Shown: piece after piece, positions 1-10,295 of the stretch
How positions within the stretch are numbered: position 1 is the stretch's first letter
How the letters are laid out: each line of letters starts with the position of its first letter
DNA from: [Phialemoniopsis] sp. UDSM-2020
Lineage: Eukaryota > Ascomycota > Sordariomycetes > Thyridiales > Thyridiaceae
Length of the DNA: 64,000 bases
Assembly (NCBI GenBank): GCA_018873225.1
Contig: JAEILZ010000002.1
Location: 1,364,001 to 1,428,000, forward strand
Direction: 5' to 3'
The notes under the pieces: model-generated
Databases searched by the model: none
What the model was told of the DNA's origin: nothing
The model's input: only the letters and a program-made list of their open reading frames with translations
Made by a program: the position numbers and the translations under genes

Positions 1-12
1 TTCTTACTCTAG

Positions 13-411
13 GCCCTCGATCCCTTCGACTCTTCCCTCATAGGTGTGATCATCTGCAAGCTCGAACCTCACGCCTCTCACAGTGCCCCTACCAACCGCG
101 GGTACATTGCTATGCTTGCTGTGGCATCACCCTATAGAGGTCGCGGAGTGGCCACCTCACTCGTCAAGATGGCCATTGAAGCAATGGCTAGTCGCAACGC
201 CGACGAAATTGTGCTGGAGACCGAAGAAACGAACGTCTCCGCCATGAGATTGTACGAGAGACTAGGCTTCTTGCGCTCCAAGAAGCTCCATCGCTACTAT
301 CTCAATGGCAACAGCGCATATCGACTCGTCCTGCTCCTGAAGCCTTCAGATCCTGATGGCCCCGCGGATCTGGCCCTCGAGGATCATGAAAGGGGGCCGT
401 CAACTATATGA
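13..411 (+). CDS. NAA30: NatC N-terminal acetyltransferase catalytic subunit, 3' exon (partial)
   Basis: Terminal exon of a gene that begins before the window. It encodes the GNAT acetyltransferase of the NatC complex (Mak3/Naa30), which acetylates protein N-termini starting with Met plus a hydrophobic residue. The bases at 10-12 are TAG and look like a 3' splice site. The frame then reads ALDPFDSSLIGVIICKLEPH and continues without a stop to TGA at 409-411. The acetyl-CoA binding signature RGRGVA, the strand VLETEETNVSAMRLYERLGF and the ending RYYLNG...YRLVL are typical of Naa30. The last 20 or so residues are a variable acidic tail. The upstream exon or exons, with the start, are missing. 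Confidence is high for the family and moderate for the exact exon border. Confidence 0.9.
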   Translation, partial: ALDPFDSSLIGVIICKLEPHASHSAPTNRGYIAMLAVASPYRGRGVATSLVKMAIEAMASRNADEIVLETEETNVSAMRLYERLGFLRSKKLHRYYLNGNSAYRLVLLLKPSDPDGPADLALEDHERGPSTI

Positions 412-648
412 ACATACCAGGACCGCGGACTGGTCTCCTCGGGCGGATAGCGCGCATGGATATTTACTCTTAGCATCACATATGGCACTCGCATGACATA
501 GCGTTGGCGGGCATGAGCGGCGTTTGGTACATGGCTTAATTTACAGCATTTTGATTTTAGCTGCTACTTGGTGTTTCCTCCCCCTCCCTTCGGCGATTTT
601 GCTGCAAGGATAGAGAGGATCTGACTTTCACTCTTCAGTCCAGCTTGG

Positions 649-1747
649 TCAGCCGCTGCTCGAGTGAGAGAATATCTCCTTGGAATGATAAAGTGAGGCT
701 CTGAGATCCCACTTGTTACCACTGCCGATTCCCAGGTACGTAAACGCATCTTGGCAGTTAGAACTTGTGTCAGTCGGGGTTCCCATGATTGCGCATGGAA
801 GGATACTGATACTGACCTGGCTTGTAGTAGATCGGAGGTCCGGTGGTGCTTACGAGACCCAGCTTCCTCAAACTCCCAAGCACTCGGGCAATGTCATCCT
901 TGTCCCGAAAGTCCGTCGTGTAGATACAGATGAGTCGGTCCTTTCTTGGGTCAGCCTCTGGGTCTCGGGGTGCCACTTTGGCCGCTATGCCGAGCTCGTT
1001 CCTTGCCGTGGCCTTCGCGACAACCTCCCAGACCTCATTGACCCTGGGCGGCTCGGGAAAGAGCATCCACTGCAACATGTAAGTACTTAGGTATTCGCGC
1101 TTGTGGGGATGGGTAGTGTACCTTGCCGGTCGTAACATGAGTGAATGCGGCCAACTCTAAGATATCTTTAACGGCATCGACACGCGCTTTGTTGGTCTCC
1201 CGAATCACTGCCGCGCTCGGCCCGGCATTTTGCTTGGCAAATTCGATAAAATTGTCAAGCATCTCCAGCCGCTCCTCACCGCCGCTCTTGAAGGCGAGGA
1301 CTTGAGCTTGCTTGTCCTCAGGCCCCTCGTTCTCGCAGCCCAAGATGCGCCGTGTCTCGGACTCGGCCTTGGGCTTGCGTTCGATGAAGGGGTTACAGAT
1401 GAAGATCCAGTCTAGATCACCATAGATCCTTTCCGTTGTCGCTGGCGGCAAGCGCGCGAGAAAGTCATCTACGCTTTCGCTCAGCTGCCAGGCGCCGGGC
1501 AGACCGGCGTACGGGTTGTGAAATTGGGGCGATTGGCTGCGGGAACTGGTCTGTCTCTGTGGTATAGCTAGCCCGTGAACGCCTCGATCCTTCCAGTACT
1601 TATCAACTTGAAAGCGGTCAACTCTCGCCTCGAGAGTTGAGACAGTCGCCTCGTCCCCTGTACATCGTGGTTAGTGTGGTTTGGCCACTATGCTCCTGAC
1701 TTTGGTACCTTACCATAGAAATCCGACTCATCGTCCAATAACTCCAT
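649..1747 (-). CDS. DUF1917 (BLES03/C11orf68-like) protein
   Basis: Four exons on the minus strand: 1747-1714, 1657-1122, 1069-817 and 749-649, giving 307 residues. The start is MELLDDESDFYGDE, an acidic N-terminus split by the first intron. The core motifs TGKWMLFPEPPRVNEVW, ELGIAAKV, LICIYTTDF and GPPIYYKPDAFTYLGI match the DUF1917 family. As far as I recall, the human relative BLES03 has an eIF4E-like fold; no biochemical role is established. The protein ends WDLRASLYHSKEIF plus a short Ser-rich tail. The third intron uses an AAG 3' splice site (752-750), with CTAAC shortly upstream as branch point. The gene is head to head with DPH7. The family call is secure; I assign no function. Confidence 0.82.
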
Positions 1748-2442
1748 GCTGTGAAAGCATCGATACACTCTGCGATAAGAGCAGCAAAGTCAAAGTAAAG
1801 AAGTACCTATTGATCCTTAGCTTTGCAAATCGTGACGCATATGTCAGCACCTACCCAGAAGTACAGGCAAAAAGATTACGTGAATGCCTAAGGAACGTAC
1901 CCCTCTCCTCTTACAAAAACGAAAAAGGTGTAACGAGTAAAGGAAGGAGCAACAGGCTCACAAAATATGACTATAGGTGTAAAGTAGGGAGCTCAAGTCA
2001 TCTCCTTACAAACTCCCTAACTCAACCGCTGCAGTCATCACTCTCTTGCTCGCACGAAGAAAATCCCAGCTTGCGGTTGTACAGTCAAATAGAGTTCGCG
2101 GCAGGCTTGACAAGGCGACGGCTTGAGCCGTCGTTAGTGGCGGAGCGGACCCCTTGAAAGGCACTCCATGCAGCCCCGGCACCCGGGCACCATTCCCCGC
2201 TTTAGCGGCACTACACCGCCCGAATTTTCAACCAGCAAGCATTCGAAGCCTCCAATCAATCGTTGTTGCACGCCTACAATCCCTCTTTCTGTTCGTAACC
2301 CCTGCAACAAAGGCGTTCCTTGTTCAAGCTTGCGTGACAATCGTCAAGACTAAGGCCAGCCAGGGCTCTGTGAAGACGAGTTCGACACTGGTGCACCATT
2401 ACCCTTGTTGTGGTTCATCGACATACTTGAGTGGGCGTTATC
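1748..2442. promoter_or_regulatory. Divergent promoter between the DUF1917 gene and DPH7
   Basis: About 695 bases between two start codons that point away from each other, so it should hold both promoters and 5' leaders. A CCAAT box is visible at 2252-2256. Open frames here show no protein-like composition and overlap the first DUF1917 exon or the DPH7 leader. I see no RNA gene. Confidence 0.5.
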
Positions 2443-3766
2443 ATGACGGTCTCACCAGAGCCGATTTCATCCGTGCACTCTGTCATTCTGGACCTTCCAC
2501 CTAGCTGCATAGAGTTCTGTCCAGCTCATCCCTCATATTTCTTGGTTGGGACATATAATCTCATTAAAGAAAATCCAGAAGGGGAGAGCGAGGCTCAACA
2601 TAACGAGGGGGACAAGCCGACAGAAAATCAGGAACAAGGTCCCAGAAAGCCGCAAAATCGCAATGGCTCTATCCTATTGTTCCAGCTCCAGGATGGGAAA
2701 TTGTATGTTGAACGATATCCGATATTAACTCAGCAGATATACCCAGGACTGATCTATTTTATCTTATAGCAACCATGTCCAGACAGTAGACCAGCCGTCC
2801 GCTCTTTTAGATCTCCATTTTCAATCCGTTGAAGGCCGACGAGATGTTTGTGGTGTTGTCTCGAGTACAGGAAGCCTCTCTACTTTTGAACTCTCGCCAG
2901 TTTTATCACCAACGGCACCACTGAACCAACTGAGTACCGTACGGTTACCAGATGTTGGGGACGATGTGCTGTTTCTTTCGCTTACATGGCATCCTACGGA
3001 CCCTGATCTCGTTGCGATTACGACCTCTTCAAATGATGTCTACTTACTCAAGCTGGACGCTGCACATACAATGGTCGTTGCCGGGTTGCAACCCATCATC
3101 ACTCATGAACTTGAGGCCTGGACTGTGGCAATATCTCCTTCTCTCTCAGCCAGTACCCCCGACAGGACTCTTGACCAGGCCAACTTCTTTACTGTCTACT
3201 CGGGGGGCGATGATTCCACTCTGCGTCTGACATCGTGCCGACTGGAGAAGAACGATGAAGCTGGTATGTCGGTAGAAACGCCTTATGCACCGGTCAGGAT
3301 ACCTGGTCACATGGCCGGAGTGACAGCAATATTGCCGCTGGATATTCAATTCCAGGACGGCTCAAGCCTTGTGATCACGGGGAGTTACGATGACCATCTC
3401 AGGGCATATGCTATTCATCCATTACACGAGACTTACGGCATGCGGAAGTCGAGGCTGCTCGCAGAAGAGAACCTAGGGGGCGGAGTATGGCGGCTGAAGC
3501 TTATCAGTACCCAGCCAGGAGCAGACGGTCGGTGGAGGGCCAGGTTGTTGGCCTCTTGCATGCATGCCGGCGCGAGAATTGTGGAGTTGTCGGGAGCCGC
3601 GGAGCTCGCATGTGAGATCAGGGTGCTTGCTCGATTTGAAGAGCACAAAAGCATGAATTACGGCAGCGATTTCCACGTGGACGAAGCTCATCCGGGTCGG
3701 TTGTCCTGTGTGTCTTCCGGCTTTTATGACAAGCTGCTCTGTCTTTGGCAGTACAACTTTGATTAA
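2443..3766 (+). CDS. DPH7: Diphthine methylesterase, WD-repeat protein
   Basis: Two exons, 2443-2702 and 2770-3766, encode 418 residues. Dph7 (yeast Rrt2, human WDR85) removes the methyl ester from methylated diphthine on elongation factor 2, so that the amidation step of diphthamide synthesis can follow. The N-terminus SCIEFCPAHPSYFLVGTYNL and the blades LLDLHFQ, LFLSLTWHPTDPDLVAITTS, FFTVYSGGDDSTLRL, LVITGSYDDHLRAYAI and SCVSSGFYDKLLCLWQ are WD40-like, and ending in LWQY is usual for the family. The intron starts GTATGT and ends TTATAG, joining K-F-N-H-V-Q-T-V in frame. The ATG at 2443 is chosen because an in-frame GTG at 2431 is not a likely fungal start. The region at residues 40-75 is a low-complexity, charged insert. 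Confidence 0.9.
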
Positions 3767-4281
3767 TGAGACGATATTTCCATGTAGTCAAGTATGAGTA
3801 GAGTCTTTTCTCGAATGCTCGTACATGGCTCGACTTTGAATGTGAACGCGCGTTTGCTGGGAAGCAAGGGTTGGGGTCCGAGGCTTCCCTGATGTGGAAC
3901 GGGTGGTGGGTTATCCGGACGATGGCAGCTCATTCATGGTGGAGAGTGAGCCCACGGGTCTGCTAAATCCGAGCGAAACCCCACCTACGCACCTCCAAGG
4001 GCTGCACTGATGCCACCTCCAGCTCAATTGGTGCAGCCTATTGGCGACTCTGCATCAATTGATTCTTTGAATCCTCGACCTCTCCCCCTCCAACCATTCG
4101 CAAGACTGCCGATTGTCACGATGGAGCGGTGAACTCTTGCAACAGCATGCGATAGATATCCTATGCTCACCCTAGCCAACCTTTCCTATTCGAACTCGCC
4201 CTAAAGCCTAGGGTTGTCAACATACTATCGACCTCAACGGCGTTCAGATCCTGGTGCTGATATCGCCCCGAACACCCCAAG
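3767..4281. promoter_or_regulatory. DPH7 3' flank and desaturase upstream region
   Basis: 515 bases between two genes on the same strand. Two inverted CCAAT boxes (ATTGG) lie at 4027-4031 and 4040-4044, about 240-255 bases before the desaturase start, followed by a pyrimidine-rich tract around 4078-4098. This looks like a normal fungal promoter and leader. No coding potential seen. Confidence 0.45.
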
Positions 4282-6078
4282 ATGGTACCGCCGGTCAAGA
4301 GGGAGAGGACCTATCCTCTCATGTCGCGGAGACAGATTGAGGGTCTCATAGCAGATGGCCGCAAGATTGTCATTATCAACCAATTCGTCGTCAAGGTCGA
4401 TGCATGGATTCCCTACCACCCAGGCGGTGAAAAGGCCATTCAACATATGGTTGGCAGAGACGCGACAGACGAATTCCAGGCGTATGTCACAACTGAAAAC
4501 GACCTGTCAACTATTGTGTTGTGGATGCAGACTTGCTGATCGTGCTTTGAATCTAGCTTCCACTGCGTCGAGTCCCAGCGACTCGCCGACAAGTACAGAA
4601 TCGGACGTATCGAGGGCCGTTGGACCAACTTAGTCCCACCCATCCAAGGAGGCACCTTTAGACCCTTTCCGGCAGCTAGCGATGAGTTGCAAGAGATTAT
4701 ATTGGAGGAGGATAGATCCAATGCCGCCAAGTACCAGACGACTGCTTCGAGCGCTGCGAGTTCAAGAGCCCCGTCGCCGACCTTTGATCTGCCCGAGTCT
4801 GGCGTGCATCAACGAAAGGGAGGCAATGTAGCCCAGCGAACATCGTCCGCTTCGTCGGTCTCCTCGGTGGAGGACTCTGGGGAAGCAAAAGACTCGTCCA
4901 TGTCGTTTTTGGATGTGAAGACGATGAAAGAGATCAAGCTCGACCTTGAGAGATACCCATCCCTCGATGATGCTGTCCAGGACAACATTGTTCGGAAGTA
5001 CCGCGAGCTGCACCGGCGCCTCGAAGCGGAAGGACTCTTCGACTGCAATTATTCTGCTTACGCCATTGAATCTTGCCGTTACTTTACGTTCGCGGCCGGC
5101 GCCTTCATCTTCCTGCGTCTGGGGTGGTATGTTACCAGTGCTATATTCCTGGGCTGCCTGTGGCATCAGCTCTCCTTTACGGTTCACGATGCTGCCCACA
5201 TGGGCATCACTCATAATTTCCACATTGATTGGATGATTGGCATCGCTTGCGCCGACTATATAGGCGGCCTCTCGGTGGGCTGGTGGAAGCGTAACCACAA
5301 TGTCCACCACATCATCACCAACGACATAGAGCATGATCCTGACATCCAGCACATGCCATTCTTTGCGATCTCGCACCGCTTCCTCCACTCGCTTCGCTCT
5401 ACCTACTACGAGCGTGTTATGGAGTATGACGCCTTTGCCAAGTTCATGCTTTCGTTCCAACACTACTCGTACTACATCCTGCTCCTCTTTGGCCGATTCA
5501 ATCTCATCCGCCTGTCGTGGGAGTACCTCATCCTTGGCCTGGGCCCCAAAAGGGGCATCGCTCGCCATTACCGGTGGGTCGAGCTTGTCGGACAGGTTTT
5601 CTTCTGGTACTGGTTCGGCTACGGCGTACTCTACCGCAGCATCGATACCAACTGGCACCGCTTTCTTTATTTTCTGGTGGCCTCGATGGTCACCATGCCG
5701 CTACACTTGCAGATCACCCTGTCCCACTTCGCCATGAGTACAGCCGACCTCGGGCCCCAGGAGTCGTATCCCCAAAAGATGCTTCGGACTACCATGGATG
5801 TCGACTGCCCTCAGTGGCTCGACTTCTTCCATGGTGGGCTGCAATTTCAAGCCATCCACCACCTCTACCCGCGTATGCCGAGGCACAACCTTCGTCGCGC
5901 GCAAAAGCTAGTGCAAGAGTTCTGCGACGAAGTTGACATTCCATACGCGCTGTTTGGGTTTGTGGACGGCAATAAGCAGGTTATCGGCAGATTGGCCGAC
6001 GTTGCGAGACAAGGGCGCATCTTGGCCGAGTGCCAGAGAGTGTTAACAGCGAGCGGAGACCCTCTTCACGCGCACTAG
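4282..6078 (+). CDS. Delta-8 sphingolipid desaturase with N-terminal cytochrome b5 domain
   Basis: Two exons, 4282-4481 and 4557-6078, give 573 residues. The enzyme is expected to place a double bond at C8 of the long-chain base of glucosylceramides, at the ER membrane. Residues 10-100 form a cytochrome b5 domain with the haem motif HPGG at 46-49. A Ser-rich linker follows. The desaturase domain carries three histidine boxes: HDAAH at 277-281, HNVHH at 314-318 and QAIHH at 498-502, with hydrophobic membrane segments between them. Gln before the last box is characteristic of b5-fusion front-end desaturases. The intron cuts the b5 domain (DEFQA / FHCVESQ). Substrate assignment is from family knowledge; a front-end acyl desaturase is the alternative, but ascomycete members of this type are usually delta-8 sphingolipid enzymes. 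Confidence 0.88.
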
Positions 6079-9000
6079 ATGTTGATACTCAGAGAGGACT
6101 AGGCGAGCATTTATCTACGTCTGTGACTAGAAACGAATTACCAAAGGACCCTGCGAAGTTACAAACTTAGACAGCAGGCAATGAGCGTTTACGACACTTC
6201 TTTTCTCGATAGACTAGCATATAAAACTGCATACGCACATGACCAAAGGTCGATGATAATGGAACACTAGTCCTATGATGGACAATAATCAAGCATGTCC
6301 ATACTCCTCGTTCCTGCATATTGAGCAAGTCTAAGTCTCTATGAAATGGTTATGATAGCCCTGCCTTCACCTAAACGACCCTTGATCCACAGACGTGGCT
6401 CGGGAGGTTTATCAGAAAGTATGCATGTCAACGATGAGGCCACCGGACCAAGGCAACAATACAAGTAGATCTGCCACCCTTGTCTACATAAATTGAGGCC
6501 GCCATCGCCGCCCGAGCCGCCGTGCGTGGTCAGGTTGATGACCACCGGTGATCCGCATCCCAGCCTGGCCTAGTGTCAATGTACCTGATTCCTTTACACG
6601 AAGAAGCTTGAGCGTCCTTAGCCTTCGTCATGGGAGCCCTCCGGCACATGGTTCGAGGCGGTCTTTCTCTGGCCAGTCTGCGGCAAGTGGATATAACACA
6701 ATTTCCTTGGTGTGTGTCCCCCACACTAGATAGACATGAAAAGGGCGACGAGATGAAACAGTGGCTCCAGCTGGCGGACACCGTCCCCTTTCCCCGGAAT
6801 TGTGATGGCATCACCACGGGGCGTGGATTGCCTAGTACGGCAGGTTCATACGGGCCGCAATAATTACTAGGAGACTTACCAGATGTGGTATCGAGCCGGA
6901 ATGGTGTACGGAGTAAGAGAGATGAAAGGGAAGATTGACAAGCAAGAGAGAGGACGGTCCATGAAATCCTACGCAACGCAACGCAGCATCGAGGGCCAAA
7001 GCGTGCTTGTTTACACCACGTGCCAGTCAGGCCCTCGAGCCGTGAGGCCGATTGCGTTGCAGTGCGAGGCAGGCGCACGGCACAGACTAGCTAGAGGTAA
7101 GCATCGTAACGACACGATGGCTCAAGAGTTGGCCACACTTTATGTGAAGTCATGTATGAAGCTACGTAAGGGTGCAGTCGGCGAACAGACCGAAACCAGA
7201 TGAGAGCGAGAGCACCTGGGTTTAGGCAAGAACCAAGACACGGCACGGCGCGGCAATGAAGGACAGCATAGGCAAAGCCTCGAGAGCATCGCGGACACGC
7301 GAAGTTACCTTGCTGATCTGAGAACAAAATACCGAAACCGAAGCCCCCCAGACCAGCTGAGCCAGCACAGGGAGTATCCCTGTCAGCCACGCGGCAGTGT
7401 TAAAACAGGATCATGGGATGGAAGCAGGAGGAGGCCAGAGAATCAAGGCCAAGTTCCATTGAAAGAAAGGGGCCACCAATGCAGATCATCTGACGAGACA
7501 AACCCGGCCAGACATACCAACATGCACAGGGATAGCAACCTAGGTAGCTTTGTCAATCTCGAATGGACAACAAAGTCATTGAATCAAGGTGTCTGTCCTC
7601 AACAAGCGACTCAGGTATCTTCTTCGCGCCGGAAAACTCTGGAGAGCAGTCCTTTCGAAACCAGGTGCAATATCGCGGGATTCCGGAAGAAACCGAACTG
7701 CCGGCACTACAAGTTACACATCATTGTCTCACAACTCTGTCCCTGGTAGTATCTGGTGCGATGGAGAGCGCGAGGAAGAGGATTCCGGGGGATGATACGA
7801 TGCACAAAGCTGGAAAATGGGGCTGACTGTCAGTTCTCTCGCTTCGGCAAGTGTCCGTCATCCTTGTGCGCAATCTTCGCCAGGGCCCTGGCGCGCGAAC
7901 ACAGTTAGAGATGGCCGCAAGCCGGGGGTACCGCTGTCAAGAGGAAAAGCACGCACTTTTGCGCATCCATCCGTGCCATCGAGCCTCTGTGGTACCACGT
8001 TTCCCACCCAAGCGGTCAAGCCCACACACCACCAAGCACTAACCCCGGCCCCATCCGTTTCGTGGCGTCCTACGGTACAAGTAACTAGAGGGGGCATGTG
8101 GTGGAGAGGGGGGAAAAGGGGGGGGGGGGGGGATGTTGTCACAGAAGTACCTTTGTACGTACGTACTCCTGTACTTCCCTCCTGCTAGGTATTGCTCACA
8201 TTTCAGGTTCCCACGGGGCTGGTTGTGGTTTTCTCGCTTCCAGTCTGCTGGGAACCTTTTTTCTCTTCTTTGCTTCTGGCAGCTCGCTTCTTCCCTTGCT
8301 GCACCGTTTACCTGCAGCGGTGCCATCCCAGCACGGTAGGCATATCCTCGCGGGCCCTGCTGACTGGTCTTTTCTTTCCTATTTTCCACTTGCTTTTTGC
8401 GATGGCGTGCATATCTTGGTGGGCATTCCCAGCAAAGCAAGCAGGGCAGCCCACAGAGCCGATCCTGTCGTGTAAGTCCGTCTCAGCGTGGTAGGTAGGT
8501 ACGTACGACTTGGTATGTAGGTAATTTATCTGTTTTGCTTGTTTCATCAAGGATGGTCTTTTGTCCACCGTGGACACTTTGGGCTCCTGCTCAAAGCCTT
8601 TTCTCTACGCGTAATTCTGAGCTACGTGCAGCTTGTGGATTACTCCCCAGGGTGGTGTTGTTGGCGGTGGTGCTGCTCGGTGTAGTCTGGTACGGCCTCG
8701 GGAAGACTTCCTGTTGGTGCCCTGGCTTCACTTCTTCCAAATTGCTTCTGCCGCTTCCTTCCTGGCTGCCCCCCTCCTTGAACAGGGGAACCAGGGCTAG
8801 GGAAAGGCGGTGGACCATGGGTAGCAAAATAAGATGTATCACTTTTCTGGAGTGACGTTCCTGACGAGGATTGAGCTACAGCCGCGCGAAGCTGCTGGAC
8901 AGGTGGGAAAGCATGGGACCCAGCTGCCGATGGTCATGATTTGGGGCAGCATCGTGCGTCTATCGACTCCTACCCGTGTAGGTACTGTAGTTTAAAAAGA

Positions 9001-10037
9001 AGAGCATAAGTAATAGAGTAGGCGGATGACGGCGAGAGAGAAGGTGGGAAAACAACCCGCAGTGTACATACCTTTCTAAACACACATCCACCCAACCATC
9101 CTCCTGGCCCAGATGCCTTCTTCGTATGTCACCACATGCTTTTTTTCATACTGGGAAATCATACACTACACACCAACATGCCTAACACAACACAGATCCA
9201 TCTTGCGCCCATCGCTGCACCAGACTAGTGACCGACTTCATCGAAACCAAGGGTTCTGGCACGAATCCTTGTCTAGCTCGTGTCTGTCACTTTATCTGGC
9301 TTGCCTTAGCTCCTTTTCTTGGTGTGCAATGTTTCGTGTTGGGCCCACGATCTGCCTTTTTGCATCTGTCCATCATGAACATCAGCGTCCACCCCCCCCT
9401 CTTCCCTTCTTGCACAGGGATCACCTCTTTCCGCCCTACTTCCTTCGGTCGGCCCCGGGCATTTGCCGATATCTGATGGGATACTGTGATTAGTCAAGGC
9501 AAGCTGACCGGATGCCCAATATTCGGGTTCGAGTGCCCTGGTCATCAAGTGGGTAGAGGGTAGCTTTCGCCCCCGTTTACACACGACGGGCATGCGGCAC
9601 ATGGCTTTGACGACATGCTTTGACTTGCTTTGATCACTCCATCCTTTTTTTTTCTGGATACCCTGCTTCGTTGTCTTTCCCTGGCGTGTGTTGCAACCTA
9701 ATCTAGTCTCGATGTATCGTATTGCAACGAGGAACAACGACCGTTGTTGTCGGTGCATAGGACTCCACCGTGCGTGTATATCTAGCTGGCGCATACCCCC
9801 TGGTATCTAGCATCCTGCTTCCCCCTTTGATCTACGATATAAGGTAGCCTCAAATGCCTCTCGAGCTTACACGAGTGCCTTTATCACTACTCCTACGCCC
9901 TTGAATACGAGACGTGCAAATACCATCGAGCACACATACAAGTGGTCTTATCTTCTTATACGAGCAAACAAGCAAACCACATAGCACTTACCAGCTCACA
10001 CACAAGCAACCTCTTCTGTCTGGCATACGGCATCACC
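6079..10037. other. Gene-poor 4 kb upstream of the 62-residue protein gene
   Basis: No protein I would call real. Open frames here (for example 6530-7078 minus and 7091-7390 minus) have erratic composition, no conserved motif and no matching splice pattern. From about 7.8 kb the plus strand becomes pyrimidine-rich (long CT stretches around 8200-8450, 8740-8780 and 9280-9460), which suggests a long promoter or 5' leader for the gene at 10038. A 15-base G run occurs at 8118-8132 and a GTAGGTAGGTACGTACG motif at 8491-8507. No tRNA, 5S or snRNA was recognised. Confidence 0.4.
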
Positions 10038-10295
10038 ATGGGAAGGGGCAAGATGGACGAAGCTGCCGCGGCGAGAATTCGCAAGGCTAGGGGAGAAAAG
10101 GTGACATGCTCTCCCCTTTTCACTTCTCCACAAAGACTTTGACGCATGGGTCACTGACATCGATTCTAGGACGAATTCGCTCGACGAGCGGCTATAGCTG
10201 CTCGTGCGAACAAGGAGAACGCCGATGCCAAGAACAGCCAGGGGGGCGACAAAGATGCAAGCAAGCAAGGGCAGGAGAGTGGCCAGAAGAAGTGA
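10038..10295 (+). CDS. Small charged protein of 62 residues, unknown function
   Basis: Two exons, 10038-10100 and 10170-10295. Exon 1 encodes MGRGKMDEAAAARIRKARGE plus K. Exon 2 begins DEFARRAAIAARANKENADA and ends in a Gln/Gly/Lys-rich tail. The ATG lies in a good fungal context (CACCATGG). The intron of 69 bases runs from GTGACA to TTCTAG with CTGAC upstream as branch point, and splicing removes an in-frame interruption. The protein is rich in Ala, Arg, Lys and Glu, probably helical and soluble, with no signal peptide or membrane segment. I do not recognise a named family. The splice structure, start context and clean reading frame support a real gene, which sits alone in about 7 kb. Confidence 0.7.

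Noticed and set aside
4762..5658. 298-residue open frame on the minus strand inside the desaturase gene
   Set aside because: It mirrors a conserved coding exon with strong codon bias; the translation has no family features, while the plus strand encodes all three histidine boxes.
7836..7860. U6 snRNA-like start (CTCGCTTCGGCAA)
   Set aside because: Only about ten bases resemble U6; the downstream sequence lacks the conserved U6 body.
9518..9535. tRNA B-box-like GGGTTCGAGTGCC
   Set aside because: No A box, acceptor stem or cloverleaf could be built around it.
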